From Microdochium bolleyi (Eukaryota; Ascomycota; Sordariomycetes; Xylariales; Microdochiaceae), in the NCBI GenBank assembly GCA_001566295.1, contig KQ964265.1:496001-560000 (forward strand): a stretch of 64,000 nt of DNA. The letters are read 5' to 3'. Of the stretch, positions 11,113-23,199 are shown in pieces. Within the stretch, counting starts at the first letter, position 1; each line of letters starts with the position of its first letter. The notes beneath the pieces are model-generated. The model was not told the origin of the DNA, searched no databases, and worked only from the letters and a program-made list of their open reading frames with translations. The translations under genes were made by a program, and so were the position numbers.

Positions 11113-11446
11113 TGCAGGGGCACACCCATCCATGGTGGAGGCCTGCGCCTGCAAAGGCACGTCATCGGAGAGGAGAGACGCGCCCAGGTGCTTGGTCTGG
11201 CGCTGTTCAGCCGCTCCTTCCTCGCTCACTCCATTGCCCCCACACAAGCTTGTTTGCGGGTGCCCTCAAGGTGCTGCTCTCTAACACTGCAACCGTCATC
11301 CCAGCCTCTCTCTTCCCTCTTTTTTTCCCCTCTCTCTTCAATTGTCACCTCAGGCTCTCAAGTATCAATCCTCAATTGCATCCTTATCGCCCGCGAATGC
11401 ATTGACCCTGCCATCCTTTCACACACGCCTACACAGCCCCGGCCCA
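11113..11446. other. Intergenic region upstream of the exopolyphosphatase gene
   Basis: A short region with a long pyrimidine tract near 11310-11340 (TCTCTTCCCTCTTTTTTTCC), typical of a fungal core promoter just before transcription starts. No gene is seen. Confidence 0.5.
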
Positions 11447-12930
11447 ATGCGTCTCAGCGCCGCCGCGCTCGTCGGAGCCCTGGCCGCCCGCACCATGGCT
11501 GCCGTCCCGCCGACCCGACCCGACCAGCACCAGCAACACCTCATTGTGCCCGGCCACGATGGCAACAATGGCGCTCCCACACGCGTCGCCTCCTCGGGCG
11601 GCCCCATCGAGACCGGTGTCGGCCACTTTAGCGAGTGGTCGCGCGAGACGAAGCGCCAGTTCCTCATCGACTGGCAGGTAAGTCTTGCCCACCCAAGACA
11701 GCCGGCTCACCCCCTCCGCCTTCCTCTGCTAACGGATCTCTGCTCCAGGCCGGCCGCTCCAACGAATGGATCATCGTCCAGGGCAACGAGGGCGGCGACC
11801 TCGACTCCATGACGGCCGCCCTCACCTGGGCCTACCACCTCCAGCACGCGACCGAGAACACGACCAACCCCGTCAAGGCCATCGCCCTGCTGCAGACCCC
11901 GACCGACGCCCTCGACCTGCGCCCCGAGAACAAGGTCGCCCTCGACAACTCCCAGATGAGCTCCCGCCACTCAGACCTCCTCACCATCGATGAGCTGCCC
12001 GGGTCCCCAGAGACCCTTGCCACCCTCATCAAGGGCATCGTCATCGTCGACCACCCCAAGCCCCTCCGCAAGTGGCAGGCCGCCCCGATCCTCAGCATCT
12101 TTGACCACCACAAGGACGGTGGCGCCGGCCCAGACGCGAAGCCCCGTATCTTCGAAAAGACCGCCAGCTGCACCACCATCGTCGCCCGCCAGATGCTCGA
12201 CGAGCTCGAAGCCCTCGACCAGGAGTACCACATGCCCCACGAGCTGCTCGAACTCATCCTGGGTGCCATTGCTATCGATTCTGGCGGTCTTGCAGACGCC
12301 ACCGAGGAGGACCGCAAGACCTCCCAGCGCGTCCTCGACCGCAGCAACTGGCGCCACAAGAACCTCGACAAGAAGATGCAGGAGCTCGATGAGGAGCTTG
12401 GCGACGCCAAGAAGAGCCTCGATAACCTGATGCTGCGCGACCTGCTCCGCCGCGACTGGAAGGGCGACCTCGTTGACACACCCTCCGAGCGCACGCCGAC
12501 CGTGAACCTCGGCTTCGCATCGATCCCGTACTCGCTCGACGACCAGATCACCAAGACAGGCTACGGCGAGCTCTTTGACTGGTTCGCGACACAAGCCGCG
12601 TGGACGGCCCAGGTCGGTTCCGACATCAGCGTGGTCCTCAACAAGTACAAGATCAAGGAGAGGGATGAGAACGGCAAGAAGGTGAAGCGCAAGATCCGTG
12701 AGATTGTCCTGTGCGTGCGCAACGACGTGCGCATTGACGAGGACCAGGCCGACGAGCTGTTCCGTGTGGTCAAGGAGGCCATTGAGAAGGACGAGACGTT
12801 GAATGTCAAGCCATGGCACAGAGCCGCCGAGCTCGGCCGCTGGCAGATGGCCTGGACTCATGAGCAGGGAGATGCGGGACGGAAAGTGATACGGCCTATC
12901 GTTGAGGCGGCGGTCGAGAGCTGGGATTGA
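11447..12930 (+). CDS. ppx1: Ppx1-type cytosolic/organellar exopolyphosphatase (DHH family)
   Basis: Exons 11447-11677 and 11749-12930 join through a 71-nt intron (GTAAGT donor, GCTAAC branch, CCAG acceptor) to give 470 aa. The DHH signature is complete: NEGGDLDSM (metal-binding Asp pair), VDHP, then SIFDHHKDGG, and AIAIDSGGL with a later metal-binding Asp. The C-terminal part, with LGFASIPYSL and VVLNKYK, matches DHHA2. The enzyme releases terminal phosphate from polyphosphate chains using Mg2+ or Mn2+. The first 20 residues, MRLSAAALVGALAARTMAAV, are hydrophobic and look like a targeting signal; a second ATG at codon 17 (11495) has a perfect CACCATGG context and would drop it. Yeast Ppx1 is about 397 aa, so this protein is somewhat longer at the N-terminus. 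Confidence 0.93.
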
Positions 12931-13717
12931 GCTGGACGTCCTTGTGTAAGTGAGCAATAGTAGAGTCAAACATGAATCAAAAGTCTTTGTGAGATGAGCA
13001 TCGAGCAGTTTCACGTGTAGCAAACATTCTCGTCGGTGGGAGGCAGTGTGCTTTGATGTGTACCTTGGGAAGAAGGCACCTTTATAGTGAGCAAGCGGTA
13101 TCTTTCCACCTTTGGGAAGCTGTACAACAAGGCATTCCGCTTCCGTAGTGGTAGAGCAAATGGTGATTATCCTTCCCAAATCAACATCCAAGGAGTATGA
13201 AAGCAGTGAGCAGAAGCAAAGCATGCCGCATTGTGGTTTCTGATGTTGACTGATTATGCCAGCAAAAATAACCACGGTTCCATGGTGCTGGCTTCATCTT
13301 TCTCCAGCACCTCGGACGTATCGTTGTTCAACTTATCGCAAAGCATGTCGCATCATTATTACGGTCTGTTGCCGAGCATGGTATATGGAATGTGCTCCGT
13401 TCGTGCTGTTCTACTTTGCCTTTCTCAATTGTCCTGAAAGGAACCTTGCGCGGCAGCGAGAGAGACTATACGGCGTGATCATTGTCCTACGAACATGGCA
13501 GCAAAACATTGTTACTACGCGATGCTTCGCTGCGATCTCGAACGCGTTATAAGGATGGGAGTACCGTCGTCTAGGAGGAGAGAGGCATCTGCACAGCATC
13601 ACAACCACACTCGGCGTTCTCGCAGTTACCCAGCATTTACTCTCGACACTTATACACTTGTGCCTCGTCATATCATAGTCTTCTCCAACGGATAAGGGTT
13701 CCCACTCCCCTGGCACG
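12931..13717. other. Intergenic region, no gene seen
   Basis: It separates the exopolyphosphatase end from the acidic-protein start. One CACGTG palindrome lies at 13012-13017, downstream of ppx1. Frames here have random-looking codon use. Confidence 0.55.
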
Positions 13718-14396
13718 ATGCCGAACAAGCGGTCCCGCTCGAGCAGCGGCAGCGGCAGTGGCAACAGCCCGGACGAGCACGCGGGCCGCAACCGCCGGCA
13801 GCGGCTCATGAACAGCGAGATCTCTTCCAACGAGCACGAGCACGACAATGCAAGAGACGACGACGAGGAAATGGCCGACGTAGCCGCTGCAGCCGCCACC
13901 GAGGAGGAGGAGGAGGAGGAGAAAGGCCCCGTGTTCCCAACCTCGTGGAGATCGGTGCCGACGCATATCACCCCTGCCGAGCAGGACGCGGCCACTGACA
14001 CCGTGTCAGACCTACTCGACGAGATTCCACTAAGGGACGAGGACAACCCGTTCCTCAACGGGCAGATCCGCGGGAGCAGCGACATCTGGGACTCTGGTGA
14101 TGATTTTGACGAGGATGACGAGGAAGAAGAAACAGACGAGGACCTCAACAGGCTCCTCGGCCATAACCGTGCCTTTCATGGCAACAACGGTATGTCTAGC
14201 AACAGCGCTGTTGACAGTGACACAGCACACACCGAGGGCGAATTACCTGCCGTACCTGAATCCACGGCCACTACACAGGCACGGCACGCAGATGTGAGCA
14301 TTGTCATCGTCGCCGGTAACGGCATCCTACCTGCCAGTGGGCCTTTGTTCGGCGGGCAGGTCAACACTACCAGCGATAACAACAACAACAACAACA

Positions 14397-14446
<50 letters not shown>

Positions 14447-15337
14447 TCAAGAGACCTCTCCATCGCCGTGCACCTCCCGCTACACGCCCGCGTCGGCGAG
14501 CCACTCTACCCACCGCTCGTAGTCCTCACGGACAGGCGTGATCGCGGGGAGATGTTCACGATCCACCACTCCGCTGTCCGCTCCTCGTCCCCCGTGCCCT
14601 CGCTCACGTACTCCCACTCTTCCCAGTCCTCAGAGGAAGGCGAGTACCCAGAGCACCCGCGCACTCCGAGCTCTGACGCGGCAGGCAGCCCCGGCGCCGC
14701 GCACGGCTTGACGGAGGAGTTCATCCGGGCTCTCGAGGCGGCGGGCGTCGCTGATCGCGGGGTGGTCGACCGTCTCGCCGCGCCGGAGCTGCTCGCGGGA
14801 CCGGCGCCGGGACCTGGCGGGCCAGGGGTGCGGTTCAACGCGCTGCACCGGCACCACGATGCGCGGATCCAGATCGCCGCGGATGGCGAGGGTGATGCCT
14901 GGAGCAGTCTCGACGGGCGGTCCGCGCTGTTTAGATCCATCGACGGCCGGGACGGGAGCGGGAGGCTGCTGCACCACGTGCGGACCGCCGCGGGGATGAA
15001 CGAGACCGGGGCGGTGGCGTTCGCTGCGTTCCCGGACATCAGGCTGCCCCGGCCGGGGGTCTGGAGGGTGCGCGTGGCGGCCGCGGACTGGATGGGCGGG
15101 CCGAGGGGCGCGGTGGTTCTGGAGCGGGACGTCGTGGCTGTGGATCGGGCGCTGACGCGGGAGGAGAGGGCGGCTAGTAAGTTGTGTTCCTTTTCGATTC
15201 TTCTTGATCTGAGTATTGCTAACGGTTGTTGTCTACAAGATCGAGAGGACAGGGAGACACGATGGGACGAGGAAGAGCATCTGCTGGATCAGCTGCGCAT
15301 TCATGGCGGCTTCGGAATCACTCGCCGGCGATCTTGA
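13718..15337 (+). CDS. Acidic low-complexity protein with a possible degenerate velvet-like C-terminal domain
   Basis: Exons 13718-15176 and 15240-15337. The intron (15177-15239, donor GTAAGT, branch GCTAAC, acceptor ACAAG) is 63 nt and in frame, so removing it shortens the product from 539 to 518 aa. The first 240 residues are Ser-, Glu- and Asp-rich, with an E7 run, then N7 and D16 runs encoded by pure AAC and GAC triplets (14378-14446). Residues about 245-475 contain VHLPLHARVGEPLYPPLVV and, 200 residues later, FAAFPDIRLPRPGVWRVRV. The order and spacing resemble the first and last strands of fungal velvet domains (VeA, VelB, VosA), but the middle is not convincing. The function is unknown; a nuclear regulator is an inference. 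The last exon is highly charged. Confidence 0.7.
14378..14446 (+). repeat. Trinucleotide microsatellite (AAC)7(GAC)16 inside a coding region
   Basis: Seven perfect AAC triplets are followed without a break by sixteen perfect GAC triplets, encoding Asn7-Asp16. The lack of synonymous changes in either run means recent slippage. The length is likely to vary between strains. Confidence 0.97.
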
Positions 15338-16520
15338 GGTCGGGAACAGACATTGTGTGTTCTCGTTGCAATACGGATTTGGTCCCTTCCAGCATAAGCG
15401 TCGATGGAGCATAGCGGGTTATCACTGGCATTGGTTTAGGGGAGCGTGGACGGAAAAGTGGCATTCATGGAGCATGATTCATCATTTGACGACGTCATGT
15501 TGTTTTTAATCTGCAGGCTTGCAGATGCATAATACTCGGATTTGGTATCTTGGATACTAAATCAAGTAGTTAGTCCTGTGAATCGGAGCATTTCCTACAG
15601 CACTGGTTGCTTGGATGTGCGGACCGCCAACGAGCGACCAGGCAGTAACGCACATCGAACACATCCCCAGCCTTGGCTGCGGACATGGACCCTATCGAAG
15701 TTACCAGGACGTGAAACGGAGAATCCTTCCACACGTGGCCAAGGGAATAGGCCGGAATACTTCTTTGATCAGCTCCGCTGTTCTACGGTGGCAGCGCCGC
15801 TTCGGAGCCGATTGCACGACGGCATAGCGCTGTCGTCGCAGCTGTAAGGTCTCTTGCCTTATCGCCAAGTGAGCGATGAGGAGAGGCAGGCGGCCACGGA
15901 AGATCACCAGATGGTAGCCGTCACTGCGCGTCCGCAGGCGCACCAGTCGACTTTGGTGCGGTTTGACAGCAGCGTCAAACACCTCCACTGCTCCGGAGAG
16001 CTTAATCTCAATTATGTGGTAGGTACTCTTCTTGGAACGTCTCAGATCTGCGTCGCGAAGCTTTACGGTACAGAGTCGGAGCCGGACCGACGCGCTTGAG
16101 TTGCAAGGGTCTATGGATTGGGATCGGCGGTGGTGCCATGCGGCTGAGACGATGCTTCTTACGGAAGGAGGCCAAAGTTCCGTGCGGAACCTTGATCGTA
16201 ACGCACCAGCCGGGTGGGCCAACACACATTCACGGGCATGATGTGGAACAGAGCAGGATAGGTTCATGGCAAGACTTTTGATTCTGTTATGGAGAAAATG
16301 AACATGGTTAGACCGCTAGGTATGGTACAATTTGTATGCTCTATATTAATGCGCCATAGCATTTAAACAATGTGGTATATATCAGGAAGGTTCTCGCGAA
16401 AAGAATATGTTCCGCAGGAGGAAGCCGCGAGGGGCACACCCGCGAAAGACAGGTAAAAATGGGTATCTCCAGTGATGTGATTGCTTTCCAAAGCCGAGCG
16501 AAAGTGGGCGAGAATACCCT
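15338..16520. other. Intergenic region, no supported gene
   Basis: About 1.2 kb between two convergent 3' ends. A 188-codon minus-strand frame at 15701-16267 has unbiased codon use and no domain, so I do not call it. The final 200 bases are AT-rich and probably include the pho89 terminator. Confidence 0.55.
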
Positions 16521-18423
16521 CTACCACTTGGGGGTGTTGACGGCGAGGGCCATGATGCCACCACCGATGAGACCGGCGATGGGGATGGTCATGATCCAGG
16601 AGAAGACGAGGAGACCGACACGCTTCCAGTTGACAGCCTTGATGTGGCCGTTGCAGAGACCGACACCGACGGTGGCACCAGTGATGCACATGGAGGTCGA
16701 GACGGGAAGCTTGTACTGGGAGAAGATGAGGATGGTGATGGCAGCACCCATCTCCATGGAGGAACCACGCGAGGGGGAGTGGTAGGTAAGCTTGTTACCC
16801 ATGACCTTCATGATGTTGTAACCGTAGGTGATGAAACCAATGCAGATGACGGCAGCGGTCGTGCCAAGCTGCCACATGGGGACATCGGCCTTGGAGGCGG
16901 CGGGCTGGCCAGTTGACCAGGCAGAGTACATACCAGCCCAGACACCGACGGCGTTACCGACATCGTTGGCACCATGAGCGAAAGAGGCAGTGCAGGCAGT
17001 GATGACCTGGACGAAGGAGTACAGGTGCTCGACCTCGTTGGAGTACTTGGTGGCGTAGCCGTAGACGCGCTCCATGCGGCGACCCTCGGGGGAACCGTGG
17101 ATACCGACTTGGGCGGTGTGGATGTCGTAGTGAGCACCGTACAGGCAGGCGGCGACGATCTGGGCGGGGATGCGCTTGACGACGGCGATCAGGTTGTGAG
17201 TCTCGTGGATGGAGCCACCGCGGATCTGGTTCTTGTGCAGGGAGCGCATGGCCCAGCCCAGAGGGCCCTTGCCCTTGCGGAGGTTGGCGTGGTGGCGCTC
17301 CTCGGCATCGCGCATGAGCTGACGGTATTCCTCCTGGGTGTAGTTGGGGGTGGCGGTCTCGGCGTCGGCGGTGGCGTTGACAGAGCTGTCGGAGCCGGCG
17401 ACCTTCTTGTCGCCGTTGATGACGGCAGCCTTCTCGCGGCGGGCGGCGACGTCAGACTCGGACTCGGTAGCGACGTTGTCCTCCTGGACGACGTTGTAGT
17501 TGGGGACGGTGGAGGCGGCGTGCTCAGCATCGGCGGGAGCGGGGCGCTTGAAGAGGAGAGGACCCTGGAAAACCATCCACGGCTTGAGGGTGTAGTCCTT
17601 CTTGATGACCTTGCAGTGGACGTAGGGGACGAAGAAGATGGCCGAGAGAACGAAGAGACCGAAGCCGACACCGAGGGTGACACCAGCGATGAACGCCGGG
17701 GGGCGGGCCGCGAGGTTGAGCTGCGGGGAGCCCTTGTAGACGATGGAGAGCGTGCAGACGGTACCGGCGATGAGGAAGAACAGGGGCGAGCTGTAGACGG
17801 CCCACTTGACGGGGTTCTTGCGGACGTGGACCAGGTACTTGATGAGCAAGAAGATGACGGCGCCGAAGCAGGCCGAGATGAAGGGAGCCATAGCAAGACC
17901 AGCGAAGATGGCACCAAGACCCTGGCCGTCAGCCCAACCCCACTGAACCTTGGAGGCACCGACGGCGGCGACACCGACACCGGCGATGGAGGAGACGAGG
18001 GAGTAGGTGGACGAGACGTGGGCGGAGTGCATAGTACACCACTGAACCCAGATGGAGGCACCGGCGGAGGCCGAGGCGAAGGCGAGCAGCTGGACACCGG
18101 CGTTGTCCTTGAAGGCCGTGGGGGGGATGATGCCGTTCTTGATGGTGGAGGCGGTCCTGGCACCGACAGCCAGGGCACCCGTCATCTCGAAGATGACACA
18201 TAGTATCATGGCCTGGCGGTAGGTGACGGACCGCGAGGACACGGAGGTGGCCCAGGCGTTGGCGACATCGTCTGTAGAATGAAAGAGCATTAGTGGATTT
18301 GATCATTGCTGGGAATTGGAATGTCGAGAGAAGTGAAGACATACTGGCGCCGTTGTTGTAGGCTTCGAGAAGGGCGAAGCAGGTGCCGATGGCAAAGACG
18401 TAGGTGTACGCCTCGAGAACCAT
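16521..18423 (-). CDS. pho89: High-affinity sodium:phosphate symporter (Pho89 / PHO-4 type)
   Basis: Exons 18423-18345 and 18271-16521 join through a 73-nt intron (GTATGT donor, CTACAG acceptor), giving 609 aa. Both PiT signature repeats are present: NNGANDVANAW at about residues 23-33, which spans the splice junction, and FAHGANDVGNAVG in the C-terminal half. About ten to twelve hydrophobic segments surround a hydrophilic cytoplasmic loop of roughly 150 residues. That layout is typical of Pho89, PHO-4 and mammalian PiT carriers, which bring phosphate into the cell with Na+ at alkaline pH. The length matches Neurospora PHO-4 (about 590 aa). Pho89 genes are induced on phosphate starvation; a CACGTG site that could bind a Pho4/NUC-1 factor lies about 1.1 kb upstream. 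Confidence 0.96.
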
Positions 18424-18573
18424 GGTTGCGGTGGTGTCGTCGATGGACAGACGGCTGTGGTGTTGATGCAGGAGTCTGTGCTGTCGAGGACTGCAGCGGC
18501 GGGCGAAGCTCTGATGCTGGACACGGAAGGAAAGCACGAACCGGAAAAGGAAGAGGGACGGGGGCAGGAAGTC

Positions 18574-18580
18574 TAATATA
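18574..18580 (-). promoter_or_regulatory. TATA-like box of pho89
   Basis: On the minus strand the bases read TATATTA, about 155 bp before the pho89 ATG, with a CT-rich stretch between. Confidence 0.4.
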
Positions 18581-19536
18581 CGCGGGATCGAGAGACACAT
18601 GCCTCAGCCCGGGAGGAGGTGGGCCAGCGACTGCCCGGGCTTGCACTTCGCCTTCTGGAACCTTGCCGATACAGCTGCAGCAGGAGCATGCAGTGCGCCC
18701 TCATGCCGTCGGTCAGCCAGAGTGGGCGTGGGGCACAACTATCCATGACCCCGGGCGAGACCCTCGGGAGCCTGGGCACGTTCGAGGCGATGCTTGGTGT
18801 TGCTTGGTGTGGCGGGCGCCGTCGAGGCAGGCGAGGGAGCCAGTCAGAGCGCCGCACGGCAGCGCGTGGGAGAGACAGGCAGAGACTCGGGGAGAGACGC
18901 ATTGCTGCGCAAGTGGGGACCCTCGCAGACACCAGCGGGATGAGATGCCTGAAGGGGAATCCAGGGCCTGGGCGGCAGTGGATGCTCGTGTGCCCAGCCC
19001 TCTAGCACCCTCGGCAAGCCCCCAGGCCCGCCTCTGACTGGACAATGGCCCCCTCTTGCACGAGCTTGGCTAGCTTGTTCAGGTGCTTGTCTACAGAGCC
19101 TAAAAAGACTAAGAAAAATAAAGATGGCATCACTGAACACTGCTGTACTGTGCTGTGCTGGGCCTTACTGAGTGCCCGGATGATGCCTATCCACGAATGC
19201 TCTGGCCCGATCCCCACGCTGGGCAGATCGCGGGGCCGTGGCAAACCATCCCGCGGGATACCCAGCTGTTAGTCACTGGGACATGGACAGCTGTTGCTTC
19301 TTGCGCCCCACGCTCGGTGACTGTGACTGTCGAGCTGACTGTCGAGGCTGTAAAGGACAGACGCACAGACGAGCGCTCGCGTGAGCATGTGCTTTCGATC
19401 CAGAGAGTCCAGAGGACCGAGAGGGGGCGTGGCATCAGAGGGGGCCCTCGCCAGGCCCTCGCCAGCCATGGCACGACCAAGAGTCTTGTCGGCGGGCGAT
19501 CAAACGTCTTGGGCCTCTTGGACGAATCGGGCCACC

Positions 19537-19542
19537 CACGTG
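19537..19542. promoter_or_regulatory. CACGTG palindrome, candidate phosphate-regulator site for pho89
   Basis: CACGTG is the core bound by bHLH factors of the Pho4/NUC-1 class. It lies 1.1 kb upstream of the pho89 start and is the only such site in the first 2 kb. A single site at that distance may be chance. Confidence 0.3.
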
Positions 19543-22500
19543 TAGGTTTCAGGCCTTGTGATTGGAGCGCGGGGAATCCTGGGCGGATTCTTGATCGAGG
19601 CCTTGGCTGCGGCTAGTGCGTCTTGGCGCCCTGGCAGCTCTCCGCAGTGCGCAGGAGAAGATACGGCGGTGCCTTGGCTTGGTCGCTGTTTCTGCTTCTT
19701 TCCACATCTTGTGCACCAGTCGGATCAAGGTTTTCTCCTGCCAAGGGCGTCGATCCGTTTCCTGTCCTTCTTGACTGCTTCACTCGGCGCTCTCTGCAGC
19801 GTTGCAGGCGCATCATCTCGACTCATGACTGACCATCCTCAGCTCAGCCAGACAGCAGCCCCGACACGACGTGACATGAGCAGACTCTATTGATAGCATC
19901 GTCTTGGCTCCGGAGCCTGCCGTGCTCGACATCCGGTTTCAACAGCATCCGCAACCGCATCAGCCGCCTCCGCAGTGCAACCCCCCACACGCCCGCGGTC
20001 CATCGTCTCGCCAGTCCTCTTCAGCCGGGACCCCTGCCGCCTGCCGGAGCAGGGCAGCGGGGCGGTGGGGTGGTGGGGCCTTGCAAGGGCCCGGCCCCAG
20101 CAAAAAAGCTCCCGCGCCCTCCCATCCACCCGGTCCGCCCATGTGCTCGATCCCAGCCCTCTGATTGGCTGGCCTCCAACGTCACCACATCCTCCGCACT
20201 GTCGCAACCACCGACTGCCACGGACTGTCACTCGCGATTTCTTCACCAACGCCGACAGCCAGACCATCTGATCACAGACCAGCTGTCACCTTGCCCTCGT
20301 GGGAGTCCTGTCCCGGCCATGTCCGCGATCCATTGCGCTGCATATCAGTCCTGTCTTACACTGCAACCTGACGTGACCGTCCGCCTCAGCTGCCTCAGCT
20401 CCATCCCGGCCCGCCACGAAGACAGGCATCATCATGATGGAGATCCTTCGCCCCGAGCTGCTCAATATCACTCTGATCATCGCCCGAGGACGTACGTCCA
20501 AAGAAGGACCCGCCTCCCTGGTTGGCTAGAGCCCGCTGCTTGGCGTCATCCGAGCCAAAGACCCTGAACTGCTCAGCACGGCCACTCACCTGTCGGATCC
20601 GCCGTCTCGGGGCGGCCACCCCGGAGGACTGGACTCTCCAAGGCCTAGGGCAATAGAACTCCGCGAGCACATGTCTGCCAATCATCCAGCGCGATCGTCA
20701 ACACGCACCTCGGGATGCCCTCTCCCTTGAGTTATGCGTAGTCCTCCATGCCCCAGCTCAAGGTGGCGGCATTGGCATCATGCACTTTCCGACCTTCTCG
20801 GCCCTTGGCCACTGGAAGTTCGACGGCACATGCTTCGCGCAGTCGCATAAACCAAACCTAGTATCAACCTAAACATGAAGCGGAAGATCAGCCCAACGCA
20901 CGGGATATGCACGCCCGACCCGTCCGCCCGCCTGCACTGCATCCCAATATGGCGGTCCCCAGCCAGGGCCATATAGATCATACACCCAGCAGGGGGGCGT
21001 GTCTCTTGTCTCAAAGCTCCATGCCTGCGTTCGTTGACCGAGGCTGCTGCACGCGCAGGGAAGGGAAGCCGCACTTGCATACGACGGGGGGGTGGCGTGG
21101 CGTTGGGGGCAGCAGGAGAGGGAGGGCGAGAAGAGAGCAGCGGCGGGCGTGTGCGAGTGGATGGTGACTGGCTCTGTCGCGTGAGAGGTCATTTGCAAAT
21201 CGGAAAGTAGTGAGCTGACAAGACTAGTTGCAACGCAACTAACTAGCTTGACTGTTCGTGACCTTCCCTCGCTGTGATCGGGACCAGATCAGCCTCGCCG
21301 TCGATCCAGCCCGGGGGCTTGCATGCATTCTATCCTTGAAAGAGACATCGTGGATGTTCAAGATCGACAGCGACGTGGTGGTCGTCGCCACGAGCACTGG
21401 GACGCTAGACGTAGGGCATCGATGAGCGGCCACTCGAAGCTAGAGCGTCTTTTTGCTCCGATCAGCCTGGACTGTTGGTCCGGTGGTTTGCTGATCTTGT
21501 CTCACGCGCGCGCGATTACACATGACGGAGTCCGACTTTGCGAAGTCTGGGCACACGCATCGGACCCAATAGTGCAGCGACCCAAGAAAGAAAGCAAGAA
21601 AATGGGCGCTGGTCGCGGTGATGAGGCGAAAACCACGGAGACACGTGCTCCAAGCAAGAGGTTCACAAACGCTCACGAACAATGGCACGGGACTATCCCG
21701 GGCGGGGCCGACAATAGCTCAGCCTCAGCTCCTCTCCCTCTCCCGTTCTCCGACGGTGGGTTTGGTTGGGTTTGGTTGGTAGCCAGGGTGAGCAAGAAGG
21801 TCCGATGCACGACCGCAAATTGCCACTTTACCTGCGCCCGCTGGAACAAGTCAGGGTGCTCCTTTGGGGCCAACACGTTCATGCGGGTGGTCCTGTTTGG
21901 GACTTGTGGAAAGGCCTCCTCCCTCTTGGGAAGCTGGAACGGGGATACTCGGGTCCGACCGTGGCCGCTGGTCTCCGCCGGTGGGGGCTGTTGTGTCGGT
22001 CGACGGAGTCGGATCGTGTAGGGAGCGGAAGTGAGCCGAGCGAGCCGACGGAGAGTTGCTAAGCTTAGTGAGGTGGTTGTTGGCTTGGGTAAGCAGGCGA
22101 GCAAGACGAGGTAGGCTGGCTGGACTATTGCAACGTGTGAGCGGGCGTGCAGTGGGTCGCAGGATTCGCGGTCGAGGGAGTCGTTCTCCGAGTGATCAAT
22201 CGCCCTGAGGCCGTATCCCCAAACTAACTTAGTCATCTGTCGTCTCCGTGGAACTCGTCGTCGGTCGACATGTAGATTGCTGGCGAGAGTGTTGTTCTCG
22301 CCATTCCGGGTCACCGAGAGCGGGCGGGCGAGGTGCATTCTTATGTGCTTCCCCCGTCTCTTGGTTCACTCAGCCTGGAGCTCGGACCTCGACCGATAGC
22401 AGCCGTCGAGTGGCCCCGGGCACGGCCAAGACGTTTCCAAGACCACAACCTCCTGCGCCGTGCCGGAATCCGGCACCGGGCCAAGTCACAAGCCCACATA

Positions 22501-23199
22501 CCGCACTCGCACATTTTCCCAATAATGCTGAGGACTGAGGTTGAAAGAAGCTTTTATCCCTTGCAGAACGACCACCGCCCTTCTCTTACACGTCACGTAG
22601 ACAGACGAGGTCTTCTGCCGTGCCGGATGACCGGCACACAGGGTTCTTGGGGAGGGCATACCAAGACTTGGGCCCAAGAGTATACCCTGCCTGCCCTCCA
22701 TATCTCTACACCTCTCGAGAGCAGATTCTGTAGTACTACGCTCTCCACTCTGTGTATGGAGTGTTCAAGCTTTCACTCCCCTCACTCCCCATGCCCTCCC
22801 ATGTTGTTCCCCGTCCCATCCTAGTCCCGGCGTCGTAGCACAGATGCGCTTAAGATTTAAGGAATGCAGGAAGGACCCTGCAGATCGGACTTGCATACAT
22901 TTCGGGATCTGTTGACATGCTGTGCTGTCTGCTTACCCACCCTCTGTCTTGGCGAGGGAGCTTGTTTCCAAGCAACCGTCCCACCTCTTCCTGGTCTGGG
23001 AGAAGTCGGGGACTTAGCTTGTACCCGTTTCGCATGATTCGGGCGGAAGAAGGTGAGAGTGGTACCGGACGTGTAATATCGGCTCTTCTTGGTCGTTCCA
23101 CCTAGCTCACGCCGGCTGGTCTGGTCGTGACTTCCGAGAGAGTATGCGTTTTGGGGTGAGTCTCATATGTAGTGGTATCGTGATGCCGGATCCGGACAC

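Noticed and set aside
13411..14148. 245-codon serine-rich frame opposite the acidic-protein gene
   Set aside because: Its Ser runs are the complement of the Glu/Asp codons in the real gene.
15701..16267. 188-codon minus-strand frame in the gap before pho89
   Set aside because: Codon use is not GC3-biased like its neighbours, there are no motifs, and it sits between two gene ends.
16974..18203. 409-codon plus-strand frame rich in Gly, Asp and Val, opposite pho89
   Set aside because: It is the mirror of a GC3-rich coding strand; the minus strand encodes a complete transporter.
19890..20567. 225-codon plus-strand frame
   Set aside because: Composition (Pro, Arg, Ser, His) is that of translated GC-rich non-coding DNA, with no domain or intron pattern.
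20395..20685. Minus-strand frame with GRTSSGDDQSDIEQLGAKD, somewhat protein-like
   Set aside because: The third codon positions are not biased, the opposite strand is equally plausible, and no partner exons are found.
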